Assembly: GCA_000492175.2 (NCBI GenBank)
Contig: CP097573.1
Span: forward strand, 3,601,929 to 3,665,928
Length of the DNA: 64,000 nucleotides
Direction of reading: 5' to 3'
Source: Firmicutes bacterium ASF500
GTDB taxonomy: Bacteria; Bacillota; Clostridia; Oscillospirales; Oscillospiraceae
Both the position numbers and the translations under genes were made by a program. Below are positions 25,132-32,360 of this stretch, piece by piece. The notes below the pieces were generated by a model. The model made no database searches, was not told the origin of the DNA, and saw only the letters and a program-made list of their open reading frames with translations. Position 1 is the stretch's first letter. Each line of letters starts with the position of its first letter.

Positions 25132-25767
25132 ATGAAAAAAATCTCTGTTTTTATACTTACGTTATCTCTGGCGCTGAGCCTCTGCGCATGTTCCAAAGCA
25201 AGCCAGATACCATCTCTCGCAGAAATCGCAGAGAACGGTGCAGAGTGGAGCGGTGAGCAGATCCGGCAGGTGCAGGGCTGTACGTTGGCAGACCTGGAAA
25301 AAGCGTGGGGCGAGGCCGACGGCGAACTGCCTGGGGAGTACGCCTACTTCTGGAAGGTGGACGATACCACATCGGTCAATGTGTATTACCACAAAAATGC
25401 GGAGATCGAGCGTATCACGATTACCGGCCCGGAAGAAGCCAGCGGCACAGGCGATGAACAGCTGACTGCACCAGACCCCCAGCCTACACAAATGTCTCTG
25501 GCGCAGGTAGGCGGCAGTGACTTTGAACTGTCAGAGGAGAACGCAAAAACAATCCTGCAAATCCTTGACTCCGGCAGTTGGGTGTCCGATGCGACGGACT
25601 GTGCCAGCGACTGTGTGCTGACCTTCGATGGCAGGACGGTCTACTACCATTCCGACTGCGGCACGTTCAATGAGCGGCTGGAGCAGGGCCATCAGAGCCT
25701 CCGTCTATCAGACGCAGATCGGGAAACTGTAAATGCTGTCATCCAGACAGTCATCCCCCACGATTGA
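25132..25767 (+). CDS. Lipoprotein, first copy of a duplicated family
   Basis: The 211-residue product has a signal peptide with lipobox LCAC and a mature part with two subdomains. The first has CTLADLEKAWGEADGELPGEYAYFWKVDD, and the second has GGSDFELSEENAKTILQILDSGSWVSD with TFDGRTVYYHSDCGTFNERLE. The second copy at 26520-27236 is near-identical over much of its length, and a 23-base relic lies at 28067. The family is unknown to me. Each full copy is followed by, or paired with, a VanZ-like gene. Confidence 0.75.
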   Translation: MKKISVFILTLSLALSLCACSKASQIPSLAEIAENGAEWSGEQIRQVQGCTLADLEKAWGEADGELPGEYAYFWKVDDTTSVNVYYHKNAEIERITITGPEEASGTGDEQLTAPDPQPTQMSLAQVGGSDFELSEENAKTILQILDSGSWVSDATDCASDCVLTFDGRTVYYHSDCGTFNERLEQGHQSLRLSDADRETVNAVIQTVIPHD

Positions 25768-25881
25768 TCCCTTAATGCTCAGGTGAAGTACAAGAAGACA
25801 AATACATGAACCAAGTTACAGCTCAATAGTGATGTGTCAGCTATGCCTGATGGGTTATTCTGGGCAGATTGGAGCGAGAGT

Positions 25882-26505
25882 ATGACAACATTGAAACTAT
25901 ATTTTCTGGAGATTGTTACTATATGCATTCCGGCGGTGATTATCTTTCTGTGCTTTAAGCCGTACAGAATGAAAGCTCTGGCTGCCATGAAGTTGACATC
26001 TTCCCGCCAACGTGAAATAGCTCTAATTCTTTTTGTCATTTCCATCTTTGGAATTTTATCTTTAACGCTATGGCCGACGTATGTTTGGGAGGATTCGAAT
26101 GGGATGTGGGGACATCTTCGTATATTGATTGGCCGACCCACATGGCATTCCGGGCTAAGTTTAGTCCCGTTTGCTGTTTTCAAGGACTATCTGGAAGATT
26201 TATTAAAGAGCCCAGTATTCTTTATTGTGACATTGGTTAACTTTTTGGGGAATTTAGCAATGTTCATCCCCATCGGCTTATTCCCTGCATTGTTGTTTAG
26301 AAATGCCACGTGGAAAAGGTCCGCAATCATTGGTCTTGGAATGTCTCTGTTTATTGAAATTGCTCAGTATTTTATCATGCGTAATACTGCCGTTGACGAT
26401 ATAATTTTGAATACTGCTGGAGCGGTGTGCGGCTATCTTATTTATCGGCTTATCCAAAATCATTTTCCAAGGTTTGCTGCTGGATTTTTGTGCCAAGAGC
26501 AGTGA
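25882..26505 (+). CDS. VanZ-like membrane protein, first copy
   Basis: The product of about 207 residues has five membrane segments. It carries the VanZ-type signature of paired motifs (ALILFVISIFGILSLTLWPTY, then FLGNLAMFIPIGLFPALLF and IEIAQYFIMRNTAVDDIILNTAGAVCGYLIY). VanZ proteins confer low-level teicoplanin resistance in some species, but most members have unknown roles. The ATG at 25882 is preferred over the GTG at 25834 because GGAG sits seven bases upstream. It follows the first lipoprotein copy and precedes the second. Confidence 0.85.
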   Translation: MTTLKLYFLEIVTICIPAVIIFLCFKPYRMKALAAMKLTSSRQREIALILFVISIFGILSLTLWPTYVWEDSNGMWGHLRILIGRPTWHSGLSLVPFAVFKDYLEDLLKSPVFFIVTLVNFLGNLAMFIPIGLFPALLFRNATWKRSAIIGLGMSLFIEIAQYFIMRNTAVDDIILNTAGAVCGYLIYRLIQNHFPRFAAGFLCQEQ

Positions 26506-26519
26506 TGGGAGGACTTCCT

Positions 26520-27236
26520 ATGAAAGCATTGAAAATTCCTGTGAAAAAAGATTTTTGGAATTATCGGCTGAAAAAAATCTCTGTTCTTTTACTTGCCTTA
26601 TCTCTGGCGCTGGCCCTCTGTGCCTGTTCCTCGTCGGACATAATTCCATCCCTTGAAGAGATCGCGGAGAATGGTGCAGAGTGGGGCGGTGAGCAGATCC
26701 AGCAGGTGCAGGGCTGTACGCTGGCGGACCTGGAAAAAGTATGGGGCGAGGCTGACGGCGAACTGCCTGGGGAGTACGCCTACTTCTGGAAGGTGGACGA
26801 TACCACATCAGTCAATGTGTATTACCACAGAAATGCGGAAATTGAGCATATCACTGTCACTGGCCCGGACGAAGTGAGCGGCGTGGATGATGAACAGCAG
26901 ATTACTCCAGATGCTCCAGCTCCCCAGCCCGCACAGATGTCTCTGGCGCAGGTGGGCGGCAGCAACTTTGATCTGTCAGCAGAGAACGCAAAAACACTCC
27001 GGCAAATCCTTGATAGCGGCAGTTGGATGCCTGATGTGACAAAGTGCGATAGCGATTATCTGCTGACCTTTGATGGCCGGACGATTTACTACCATTCCGA
27101 CTGCGGCACGTTCAATGAACGGCTGGAGCAGGGCCATCAGAGCCTCCGTCTATCAGACGCAGATCGGGAAACTGTAAATGCTGTCATCCAGACAGTCATC
27201 CCTCACGATATATCCCCTAATGCTCCGGTGGAATAA
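26520..27236 (+). CDS. Lipoprotein, second copy, with longer N-terminus
   Basis: The 238-residue protein repeats the lipoprotein at 25132 almost word for word from its signal peptide onward (lipobox LCAC). It carries about 18 extra residues before the hydrophobic stretch, because translation starts at an ATG at 26520 behind GGGAGGA. The paralogues differ mainly at variable surface positions and in a short insertion (QQITPDAPAPQ). It starts 14 bases after the first VanZ gene, so the two lipoprotein-VanZ units are tandem. Confidence 0.75.
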   Translation: MKALKIPVKKDFWNYRLKKISVLLLALSLALALCACSSSDIIPSLEEIAENGAEWGGEQIQQVQGCTLADLEKVWGEADGELPGEYAYFWKVDDTTSVNVYYHRNAEIEHITVTGPDEVSGVDDEQQITPDAPAPQPAQMSLAQVGGSNFDLSAENAKTLRQILDSGSWMPDVTKCDSDYLLTFDGRTIYYHSDCGTFNERLEQGHQSLRLSDADRETVNAVIQTVIPHDISPNAPVE

Positions 27237-27271
27237 GTCGGCCTATTTTATACCTTACTGGAGGCATCCTC

Positions 27272-27865
27272 ATGTACTTTCCAAGCGATATGAACTTTCA
27301 ATATTTCTTTTTCAGCACATACCCAGGCTTCTTTTTGCAGGCACTCCCTATTGCGCTGATTGCCGGGATAATCTATGTAGCCCGCCAGATCCGGCGGGGG
27401 CGGCGGCGTTCCACTGGAAGGATCATCTTGTCTTCGCTTTTCGTCTGCTATATCACCGGGCTCCTATGCCTGACGCTTCTTAACAGCATCATTGGGGACA
27501 TTTACTATTTTCTCTTTTACCATGCACCCAGCGGAAGGAGTCACCACTGGTTCACATTTGAGTATGATTTTATCCCCGATTTCTTCCACAACTTCGGTGC
27601 GGAGAACTTGGGCAATATTGTAATGTTCCTCCCTTTTGGCATCCTCTACCCACTGTTCAAACAGGGCAGCACATGGAAACAGACGTTAATTGCTGGATTT
27701 GTGACTACACTGGGGATCGAGTTGCTACAACCTGTATTTGGCCGTAGCTTTGATATAAACGATATTATCTTGAATTGTGTTGGGGTTACTGCGTCTACCG
27801 CTGTATTCTACATTTTGAAAATGATTTTTACCACAGCAAAGAACCAACCACATGAGGTAGAATAG
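27272..27865 (+). CDS. VanZ-like membrane protein, second copy
   Basis: The 197-residue protein has the same topology and motifs as the gene at 25882 (LTLLNSIIGDIYYF, then NLGNIVMFLPFGILYPLF and IELLQPVFGRSFDINDIILNCVGVTASTAVFYIL). The two VanZ proteins are far more diverged than the lipoproteins beside them. TGGAGGCATCCTC is its ribosome-binding site. A 58-codon membrane peptide starts four bases after its stop and is probably in the same transcript. Confidence 0.85.
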   Translation: MYFPSDMNFQYFFFSTYPGFFLQALPIALIAGIIYVARQIRRGRRRSTGRIILSSLFVCYITGLLCLTLLNSIIGDIYYFLFYHAPSGRSHHWFTFEYDFIPDFFHNFGAENLGNIVMFLPFGILYPLFKQGSTWKQTLIAGFVTTLGIELLQPVFGRSFDINDIILNCVGVTASTAVFYILKMIFTTAKNQPHEVE

Positions 27866-27869
27866 AAAT

Positions 27870-28046
27870 ATGAGCAAATCTTTGAGAGTAACACTGAGCG
27901 GCATTATACTTATTTTAGCCAGCTTGTTCATTATGGAAATCTGCGTTATAGATGTTCAAACGAGCGGCCCGGAGGGTTTGGCGCTGGGCCTCTTTGTCTT
28001 GGGGCTCATCATCAGCATTGCAGGTATTTTCTTTGTGAAAGAGTAG
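27870..28046 (+). CDS. Small two-helix membrane protein
   Basis: The 58-codon frame begins four bases after the VanZ gene and encodes two hydrophobic segments (LRVTLSGIILILASLFIMEI and LALGLFVLGLIISIAGIFFVKE) joined by a short polar loop. The tight spacing and good hydrophobic profile argue that it is a real gene. The function is unknown. Confidence 0.6.
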   Translation: MSKSLRVTLSGIILILASLFIMEICVIDVQTSGPEGLALGLFVLGLIISIAGIFFVKE

Positions 28047-28066
28047 CCAGTCAAGCAGAACGCAAA

Positions 28067-28089
28067 CCGGAACGATCTACTACCATTCC
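28067..28089 (+). pseudogene. 23-base relic of the duplicated lipoprotein gene
   Basis: The stretch CCGG.ACGATCTACTACCATTCC matches the region of the lipoprotein genes encoding GRTIYYHS (27080-27102) with one inserted base and one substitution. It lies in an otherwise empty 109-base gap, so it looks like the eroded remnant of a third copy. Confidence 0.4.
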
Positions 28090-28155
28090 AATACATGGTA
28101 AGGAGTGACGATTTGCATCTAATGTTTGGGTTTAGCGTTGGAAGATAGGTGTGAG

Positions 28156-28446
28156 ATGATGAATTTTACTGTCTACGCAGGAATTGGAATTTTACTTGTT
28201 TTAACGATAGTCGGATTACTTATTTTGTTAAGACGCAATTCCTTCAAATCTGAAAATAGTAAGCGAATATGTATTGTGGCAGGGACTCTGCAAGCGGTCC
28301 ATATAATATTGTATTTGACAGGATTATTGGATAAAATCGCTCAAATCAATGTATATATTGCATTTGGAATTTGTGCTGCTATTTCCATCATATGTATTTT
28401 GATGTCTGCTTGGATGTTGCTGCCTTTTTCAAAGTTTAAGCATTGA
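28156..28446 (+). CDS. Three-helix membrane protein
   Basis: The product of about 96 residues starts at the double ATG at 28156/28159. It has three hydrophobic segments (IGILLVLTIVGLLILL, IVAGTLQAVHIILYLTGLL and FGICAAISIICILMSAWMLL). No function or family is recognised. It is AT-rich and lies between the lipoprotein-VanZ units and the duplicated micro-protein modules. Confidence 0.6.
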   Translation: MMNFTVYAGIGILLVLTIVGLLILLRRNSFKSENSKRICIVAGTLQAVHIILYLTGLLDKIAQINVYIAFGICAAISIICILMSAWMLLPFSKFKH

Positions 28447-28576
28447 ATAAAGTATCTGCTTATGTTTATTGCTATACTTCAAGTGATTAGTACGATAGTT
28501 ATATTTTTGTTTCCCGATTAGGCTGAATGACAAATATCAATTTACCGGCTTGATGAAAAAATAGGAGGAATAGAAA

Positions 28577-28741
28577 GTGGAAATTGTTGCGGTTATTTTC
28601 ACCCTTGTGGTGGGCGTCTTGGCAGAAGCGACCATCGGCATCAGCTGGAATATGCGCGGCGTGGGGACGCTGTTGGGCGTTGCGATTATGGGAGCATTCA
28701 TCCTGTGGGCAGTCTGGCATCCGAAGGACAAAGGGAAATAA
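28577..28741 (+). CDS. 54-residue membrane micro-protein, copy 1
   Basis: A GTG start behind AGGAGG opens a 54-codon frame with two short hydrophobic segments (IVAVIFTLVVGVLAEA and TLLGVAIMGAFILWAVW) around NMRGVG. A nearly identical copy lies at 29413-29577. Both are preceded by the shared leader TTACCGGC.TGATGAAAAAA.AGGAGG. Many silent differences between the copies, with few amino acid changes, indicate that the peptide is translated and under selection. Confidence 0.7.
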   Translation: MEIVAVIFTLVVGVLAEATIGISWNMRGVGTLLGVAIMGAFILWAVWHPKDKGK

Positions 28742-28794
28742 CGTATCACGCAGATTTCTAAATCGGGTTTTATTTTATGGAGGTATCGATCTAA

Positions 28795-29376
28795 ATGAAC
28801 CTACTGTATGAAAAATATAAAAACTTGAAGATAGATGGTAGCTGGATTGGTTTAGAGACTGGAGCGCAAACACCGTATTTTTGCACTCCCATTGGAGCGG
28901 AAATCATCGGCTGGGATAATGGCATCCACTACTGCTTTATTAAGGGCTTTGGAGATATGGTGTTCTGCGTCAACCCAGAACCTTGCTGCGATTACAATGT
29001 CTATCCGATTGCCCGTAATTTCTGCGATTTCTTGGGGCTGATACTCGCCACTGGTAATACAAATACTTTGCAGCAGATTATTTGGTGGGATAAAAAAAGG
29101 TTTGAGGATTTTGTTAATAGTACAGAAGAACAGGAATATAGAGTTCGGCCCGAAGTGCAAGGTGTCTTGAGTACAATTCGCAAAGGGATAGATATAACAC
29201 CGATAGATACCCCATTTGAATATGTCAAGGATTTGCAAAGCAATTTTCCCTATGAACAAATTCCATTTACAAATGAGTATTATGATACTTTAGGAATTGA
29301 ACGGCCAGACGGAACAGAGCCAGAGGAAAACGGCTTTGAGTTTAGAGCGGTAGAAATTACGGTTGATAAAAACTAA
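28795..29376 (+). CDS. Immunity-like protein (SUKH-type), module copy 1
   Basis: The 193-residue protein is soluble. It has GAEIIGWDNGIHYCFIKGFGDMVFCVNPEPCC followed by NVYPIARNFCDFLGLILATGNTNTLQQI, a layout seen in SMI1/KNR4-related Firmicutes proteins. The acidic N-terminus and the IDVPFEYV-type segment support an SUKH-like fold, but the assignment is weak. It follows the first micro-membrane protein by 53 bases. Confidence 0.55.
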   Translation: MNLLYEKYKNLKIDGSWIGLETGAQTPYFCTPIGAEIIGWDNGIHYCFIKGFGDMVFCVNPEPCCDYNVYPIARNFCDFLGLILATGNTNTLQQIIWWDKKRFEDFVNSTEEQEYRVRPEVQGVLSTIRKGIDITPIDTPFEYVKDLQSNFPYEQIPFTNEYYDTLGIERPDGTEPEENGFEFRAVEITVDKN

Positions 29377-29412
29377 TTTACCGGCCTGATGAAAAAACAG
29401 GAGGAATAGAAA

Positions 29413-29577
29413 GTGGAAATTGTTGCGGCTATTATCACCCTTGTGGTGGGCATCCTGGCAGAAGCGACCATTGGCATCAGCTGGAATATGCGTGGTGTGG
29501 GAACGCTACTGGGCGTTGCGATCATGGGAGCGTTCATCCTGTGGGCGGTTCGGCATACGAAGAACAAGCAAAATTAG
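29413..29577 (+). CDS. 54-residue membrane micro-protein, copy 2
   Basis: This copy keeps the same length and start (GTG 29413, AGGAGG) and matches copy 1 in most positions, with substitutions concentrated in the tail (HTKNKQN versus HPKDKGK). It stands 36 bases after the immunity-like gene and 61 bases before the next one, repeating the arrangement micro-protein then soluble protein. Confidence 0.7.
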   Translation: MEIVAAIITLVVGILAEATIGISWNMRGVGTLLGVAIMGAFILWAVRHTKNKQN

Positions 29578-29638
29578 GTTATCACACAGATTATCAAACC
29601 TGCGGTTTGAAACGGAGATATATAAGGGGGCATTCCAT

Positions 29639-30229
29639 ATGTTTTTTTCTAAACATTCTCAACGGCAGAAGACCGGCGTTCGTCCTCACCAAATCGTTTT
29701 TGAGAAAGAGAACACCGAAAACACATACATCTCTTGGGAAGACAAGAAGAAGCCGCGAATTAGAATGGAGGATGGCATCACCCAGGAGGAATACCAAGCG
29801 ATGGTTTCCCGCTGGGATGAGATGCTGTCTCTGGCTGAGGAGATTATCTGGCGGAATTACCTGAATCCCAAAAGTGATGACCTCATGTCCGAGGTAGATT
29901 CTTTCCCTGACATCCGATTCCTCACCGGGAATTATTATGTGGGGGATGTGTCCTATGGCTATGTCCATCGAGATAAAAAACATCAGCCATATCAAATCAA
30001 AGGCGGACGGCTACGGCATAAGTACCACAACGGTAAGGAGTGGGTGGAGGAATGGCTCCCCTTGGACAGCCCAGAAATCACCAAGTATTATCGAATTATT
30101 CTCCACTTGCGCCTTACAGGTGACGAGGGCGGCAAGGAGAATGATTATATGGGGCTGGACTTAATAGCGGAATTTGAGGGGTTAAGTGATCCCCTGGAAT
30201 TTGATATCCTTTCTCATGATGTTATTTAA
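29639..30229 (+). CDS. Immunity-like hypothetical protein, module copy 2
   Basis: The 196-residue soluble protein is unlike its positional counterpart at 28795. It has a basic head, a central helical region (EYQAMVSRWDEMLSLAEEIIW) and beta-rich later parts (YYRIILHLRLTGDEGG, GLDLIAEFEGLSDPLEFDILS). The family is unrecognised. AAGGGGG before the ATG is a strong ribosome-binding site. A third leader relic (CGGCCTGATAAAAAATA) follows at 30251-30268 without a micro-protein. Confidence 0.55.
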   Translation: MFFSKHSQRQKTGVRPHQIVFEKENTENTYISWEDKKKPRIRMEDGITQEEYQAMVSRWDEMLSLAEEIIWRNYLNPKSDDLMSEVDSFPDIRFLTGNYYVGDVSYGYVHRDKKHQPYQIKGGRLRHKYHNGKEWVEEWLPLDSPEITKYYRIILHLRLTGDEGGKENDYMGLDLIAEFEGLSDPLEFDILSHDVI

Positions 30230-30317
30230 TTCGCTTAATTCCGGTTGATCGGCCTGATAAAAAATAAATGCAGGCAATTCTGCAATCCCCATAAATCTAT
30301 TTTTAGGAGGAACCACC

Positions 30318-31787
30318 ATGAACATCACGGGGTTGGGAAACATCCCCAACATCGCCAACCAAATCACCACCGGCGCGCCCCAGGCGGGCTTCCGCTGCGA
30401 CCCCAGCGCCGTTGCGGCTTCCGGCAACAGTACATCGCAGAGCTCTGCGCCGCTGCTCAACCTGGACCTCTCTGACCGCAAGGGCTGGCAGCAGGACTAC
30501 TCCATCCGGGACGCGGCGGAGAGCCTGTGGAAGCAGGAGAACTTTAACTTCAACCTCTTTGACTCCGCCAGCATCCAGCGGATGCAGGATCGTGTGCGGC
30601 AGGGCAGCTATACCATGAAGCCCACCGACGCGGAGCTGTCCGCCTACATAGACACCCTGCGGCAGAACGGTCTGGACGGTGCTGTGGACTGGAGCGGCCT
30701 GACCCGTGAGCTGGAGGCGTTCCAGACCACCACCCCGGAGGAACTGGAGGACGGGCTGGACTATCTGGCCTCCCGCTACACGGCGGCGCTGGATAAGCTG
30801 GAGCGCAATTACAGCGGCGAGGAGCTGACCGCCCAGCTTGCCAAGCTGGAGGAGGTCTATCAGGCCGGGAAGTCCGGGATGATCGAGGGCTACACCCAGC
30901 TTTTGCAGGACAATCTGGGCCTGTCCGGCAGCGACGCCCAGGCGGTCCGGGACAGCTTCTCCGCCATCCTGTCTGAGAAGGTGGATGCTTACCGCTCGGC
31001 GCTGGGACAGGTGCATGCGGCCGTGGAGCAGACCGGTCCCGACAGCGTGTGGCTGAAGGACCACGACGCCTACATTGCCTCTCAGCTCCGGACGGCGGGC
31101 AAGGCGGGTAAGGCAGGTCAAAGCGAGGCCCGGTACTCGGTGCAGGACCTGGCCGCCGCCGGGAAAATCGCCCAGGACTATCAGGCGGAAATTTTCGGTG
31201 CGTCCTCCTGCGGGCGGGACGAGGCGAGGCTGGGCCTTAACCTGGCTATGGCGGACATGAAGGCGGAGACGATGATCTCCAAGGGACTGGTGAGCGAAAA
31301 CATGGCTTCCCTGCTTCGGAACAGCCGCGCTCAGGGGCACGAAAACGCGCTGGCGGCACTGGATCAGGCTCTCGCCCGCCGGGAAAGCAACCGTTCATCC
31401 GGAGAACCCAAGGGGACCTTTGCCCCTGTGGACCGTTCCGTGTTCCAGGGCATCTACAACGCCACGATGAACGCCTACCGGCAGAACGGCGGCGATGGGA
31501 CCGGAGCCATCCGTGCTGGCGTCTCCGCCGGCCAGAAGCTGACCGCCCAAGCCGCCGCCCGGAACCCCCAGGCCCTGCGCTGGGGCATCTCCCAGGAGCA
31601 CTACTGGAAGGAGTTCTACAAAACCCCGGAGGAGCGGACCCCCTCGCGTTTGGACACTCAAATCAATAACCTGCTGATTCAAGCGGGCCAACCCCCGAGG
31701 CCCCAGCGTTCTACCTATCAGGAATATGTAAACCGCTGGCAGGACTTCCTTACAGCGATTGGCGGCGGGGTGAATATCCGGGCGTGA
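30318..31787 (+). CDS. Hypothetical helical protein (member 3 of 3)
   Basis: The 489-residue protein has no signal peptide. Its first 55 residues are small, polar and glycine-rich (ITGLGNIPNIANQITTGAPQ), followed by long helices with GLDGAVDWSGLTRELEAFQTTTPEELED and DAYIASQLRTAGKAGKAGQ. GC content is high. It has the same disordered-head/helical-body design as the proteins at 23255 and 23815, but I see no clear pairwise similarity. AGGAGG precedes the ATG. It is followed by a DUF4176 lipoprotein, a domain tied to type VII secretion, which makes export a possible role (inference). Confidence 0.55.
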   Translation: MNITGLGNIPNIANQITTGAPQAGFRCDPSAVAASGNSTSQSSAPLLNLDLSDRKGWQQDYSIRDAAESLWKQENFNFNLFDSASIQRMQDRVRQGSYTMKPTDAELSAYIDTLRQNGLDGAVDWSGLTRELEAFQTTTPEELEDGLDYLASRYTAALDKLERNYSGEELTAQLAKLEEVYQAGKSGMIEGYTQLLQDNLGLSGSDAQAVRDSFSAILSEKVDAYRSALGQVHAAVEQTGPDSVWLKDHDAYIASQLRTAGKAGKAGQSEARYSVQDLAAAGKIAQDYQAEIFGASSCGRDEARLGLNLAMADMKAETMISKGLVSENMASLLRNSRAQGHENALAALDQALARRESNRSSGEPKGTFAPVDRSVFQGIYNATMNAYRQNGGDGTGAIRAGVSAGQKLTAQAAARNPQALRWGISQEHYWKEFYKTPEERTPSRLDTQINNLLIQAGQPPRPQRSTYQEYVNRWQDFLTAIGGGVNIRA

Positions 31788-31832
31788 TAAATCGCCCAAA
31801 TAAATATTGTCTTTATTTAGGGGGAATTTGCT

Positions 31833-32285
31833 ATGAGCATGAATAAAAGATTACTTGCTGTTGCGCTGATGTTTTCGCTGTTTATGTCTCTTGCGGCCTG
31901 TAGCAATCAGGAGTCTCCATCGAATGGTACTCCAGAAAGCGGAGCAAAAGGCGAGGTATCTGATATCTCTGTTGAATACAATGAAGACGAATTTTTGCCG
32001 ATTGGGTCAGTCGTTCTTCTGAAAGGCGGAAACAAGCGGATTATGATTTGCGGACGCATTCAGGCACAGGCGGGTTCTGATATCATTTATGATTACTCTG
32101 CCTGTTACTATCCGGAAGGAATTGTAGATCCGCAATCCATGTTCTTCTTTAACCGAGACGCAATCGAAACCGTGTATTTCCGTGGCTACGAGGATCAGGA
32201 CGAATTAGATTACCGGCATGATGTATTGGATCAATTGGGCGAACTGGAAATTCGGGACGGAATGATTGTTTCAAAAGGGAGTTGA
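31833..32285 (+). CDS. DUF4176 lipoprotein
   Basis: The 150-residue product has a signal peptide with lipobox LAAC, an acidic linker, and a DUF4176 core FLPIGSVVLLKGGNKRIMICGRIQ followed by YDYSACYYPEGIVDPQSMFFFNRDAIETVYFRGY. DUF4176 proteins are usually found in type VII secretion (Esx/LXG) loci of Firmicutes, normally as small cytoplasmic proteins; a lipid-anchored form is less common. No EssC or WXG100 gene is visible in this window. Confidence 0.75.
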   Translation: MSMNKRLLAVALMFSLFMSLAACSNQESPSNGTPESGAKGEVSDISVEYNEDEFLPIGSVVLLKGGNKRIMICGRIQAQAGSDIIYDYSACYYPEGIVDPQSMFFFNRDAIETVYFRGYEDQDELDYRHDVLDQLGELEIRDGMIVSKGS

Positions 32286-32360
32286 AACGAAGCTGATCCC
32301 CATTCACAGGGGATAGAGAGCTATCCCTGACAGCAGATATTCAAAACGGAGGCAGCAATC

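Noticed and set aside
25882..27865. Teicoplanin resistance (vanZ of a van cluster)
   Set aside because: Only VanZ-like proteins are present; there is no vanHAX or vanRS, and most VanZ-like proteins are unrelated to resistance.
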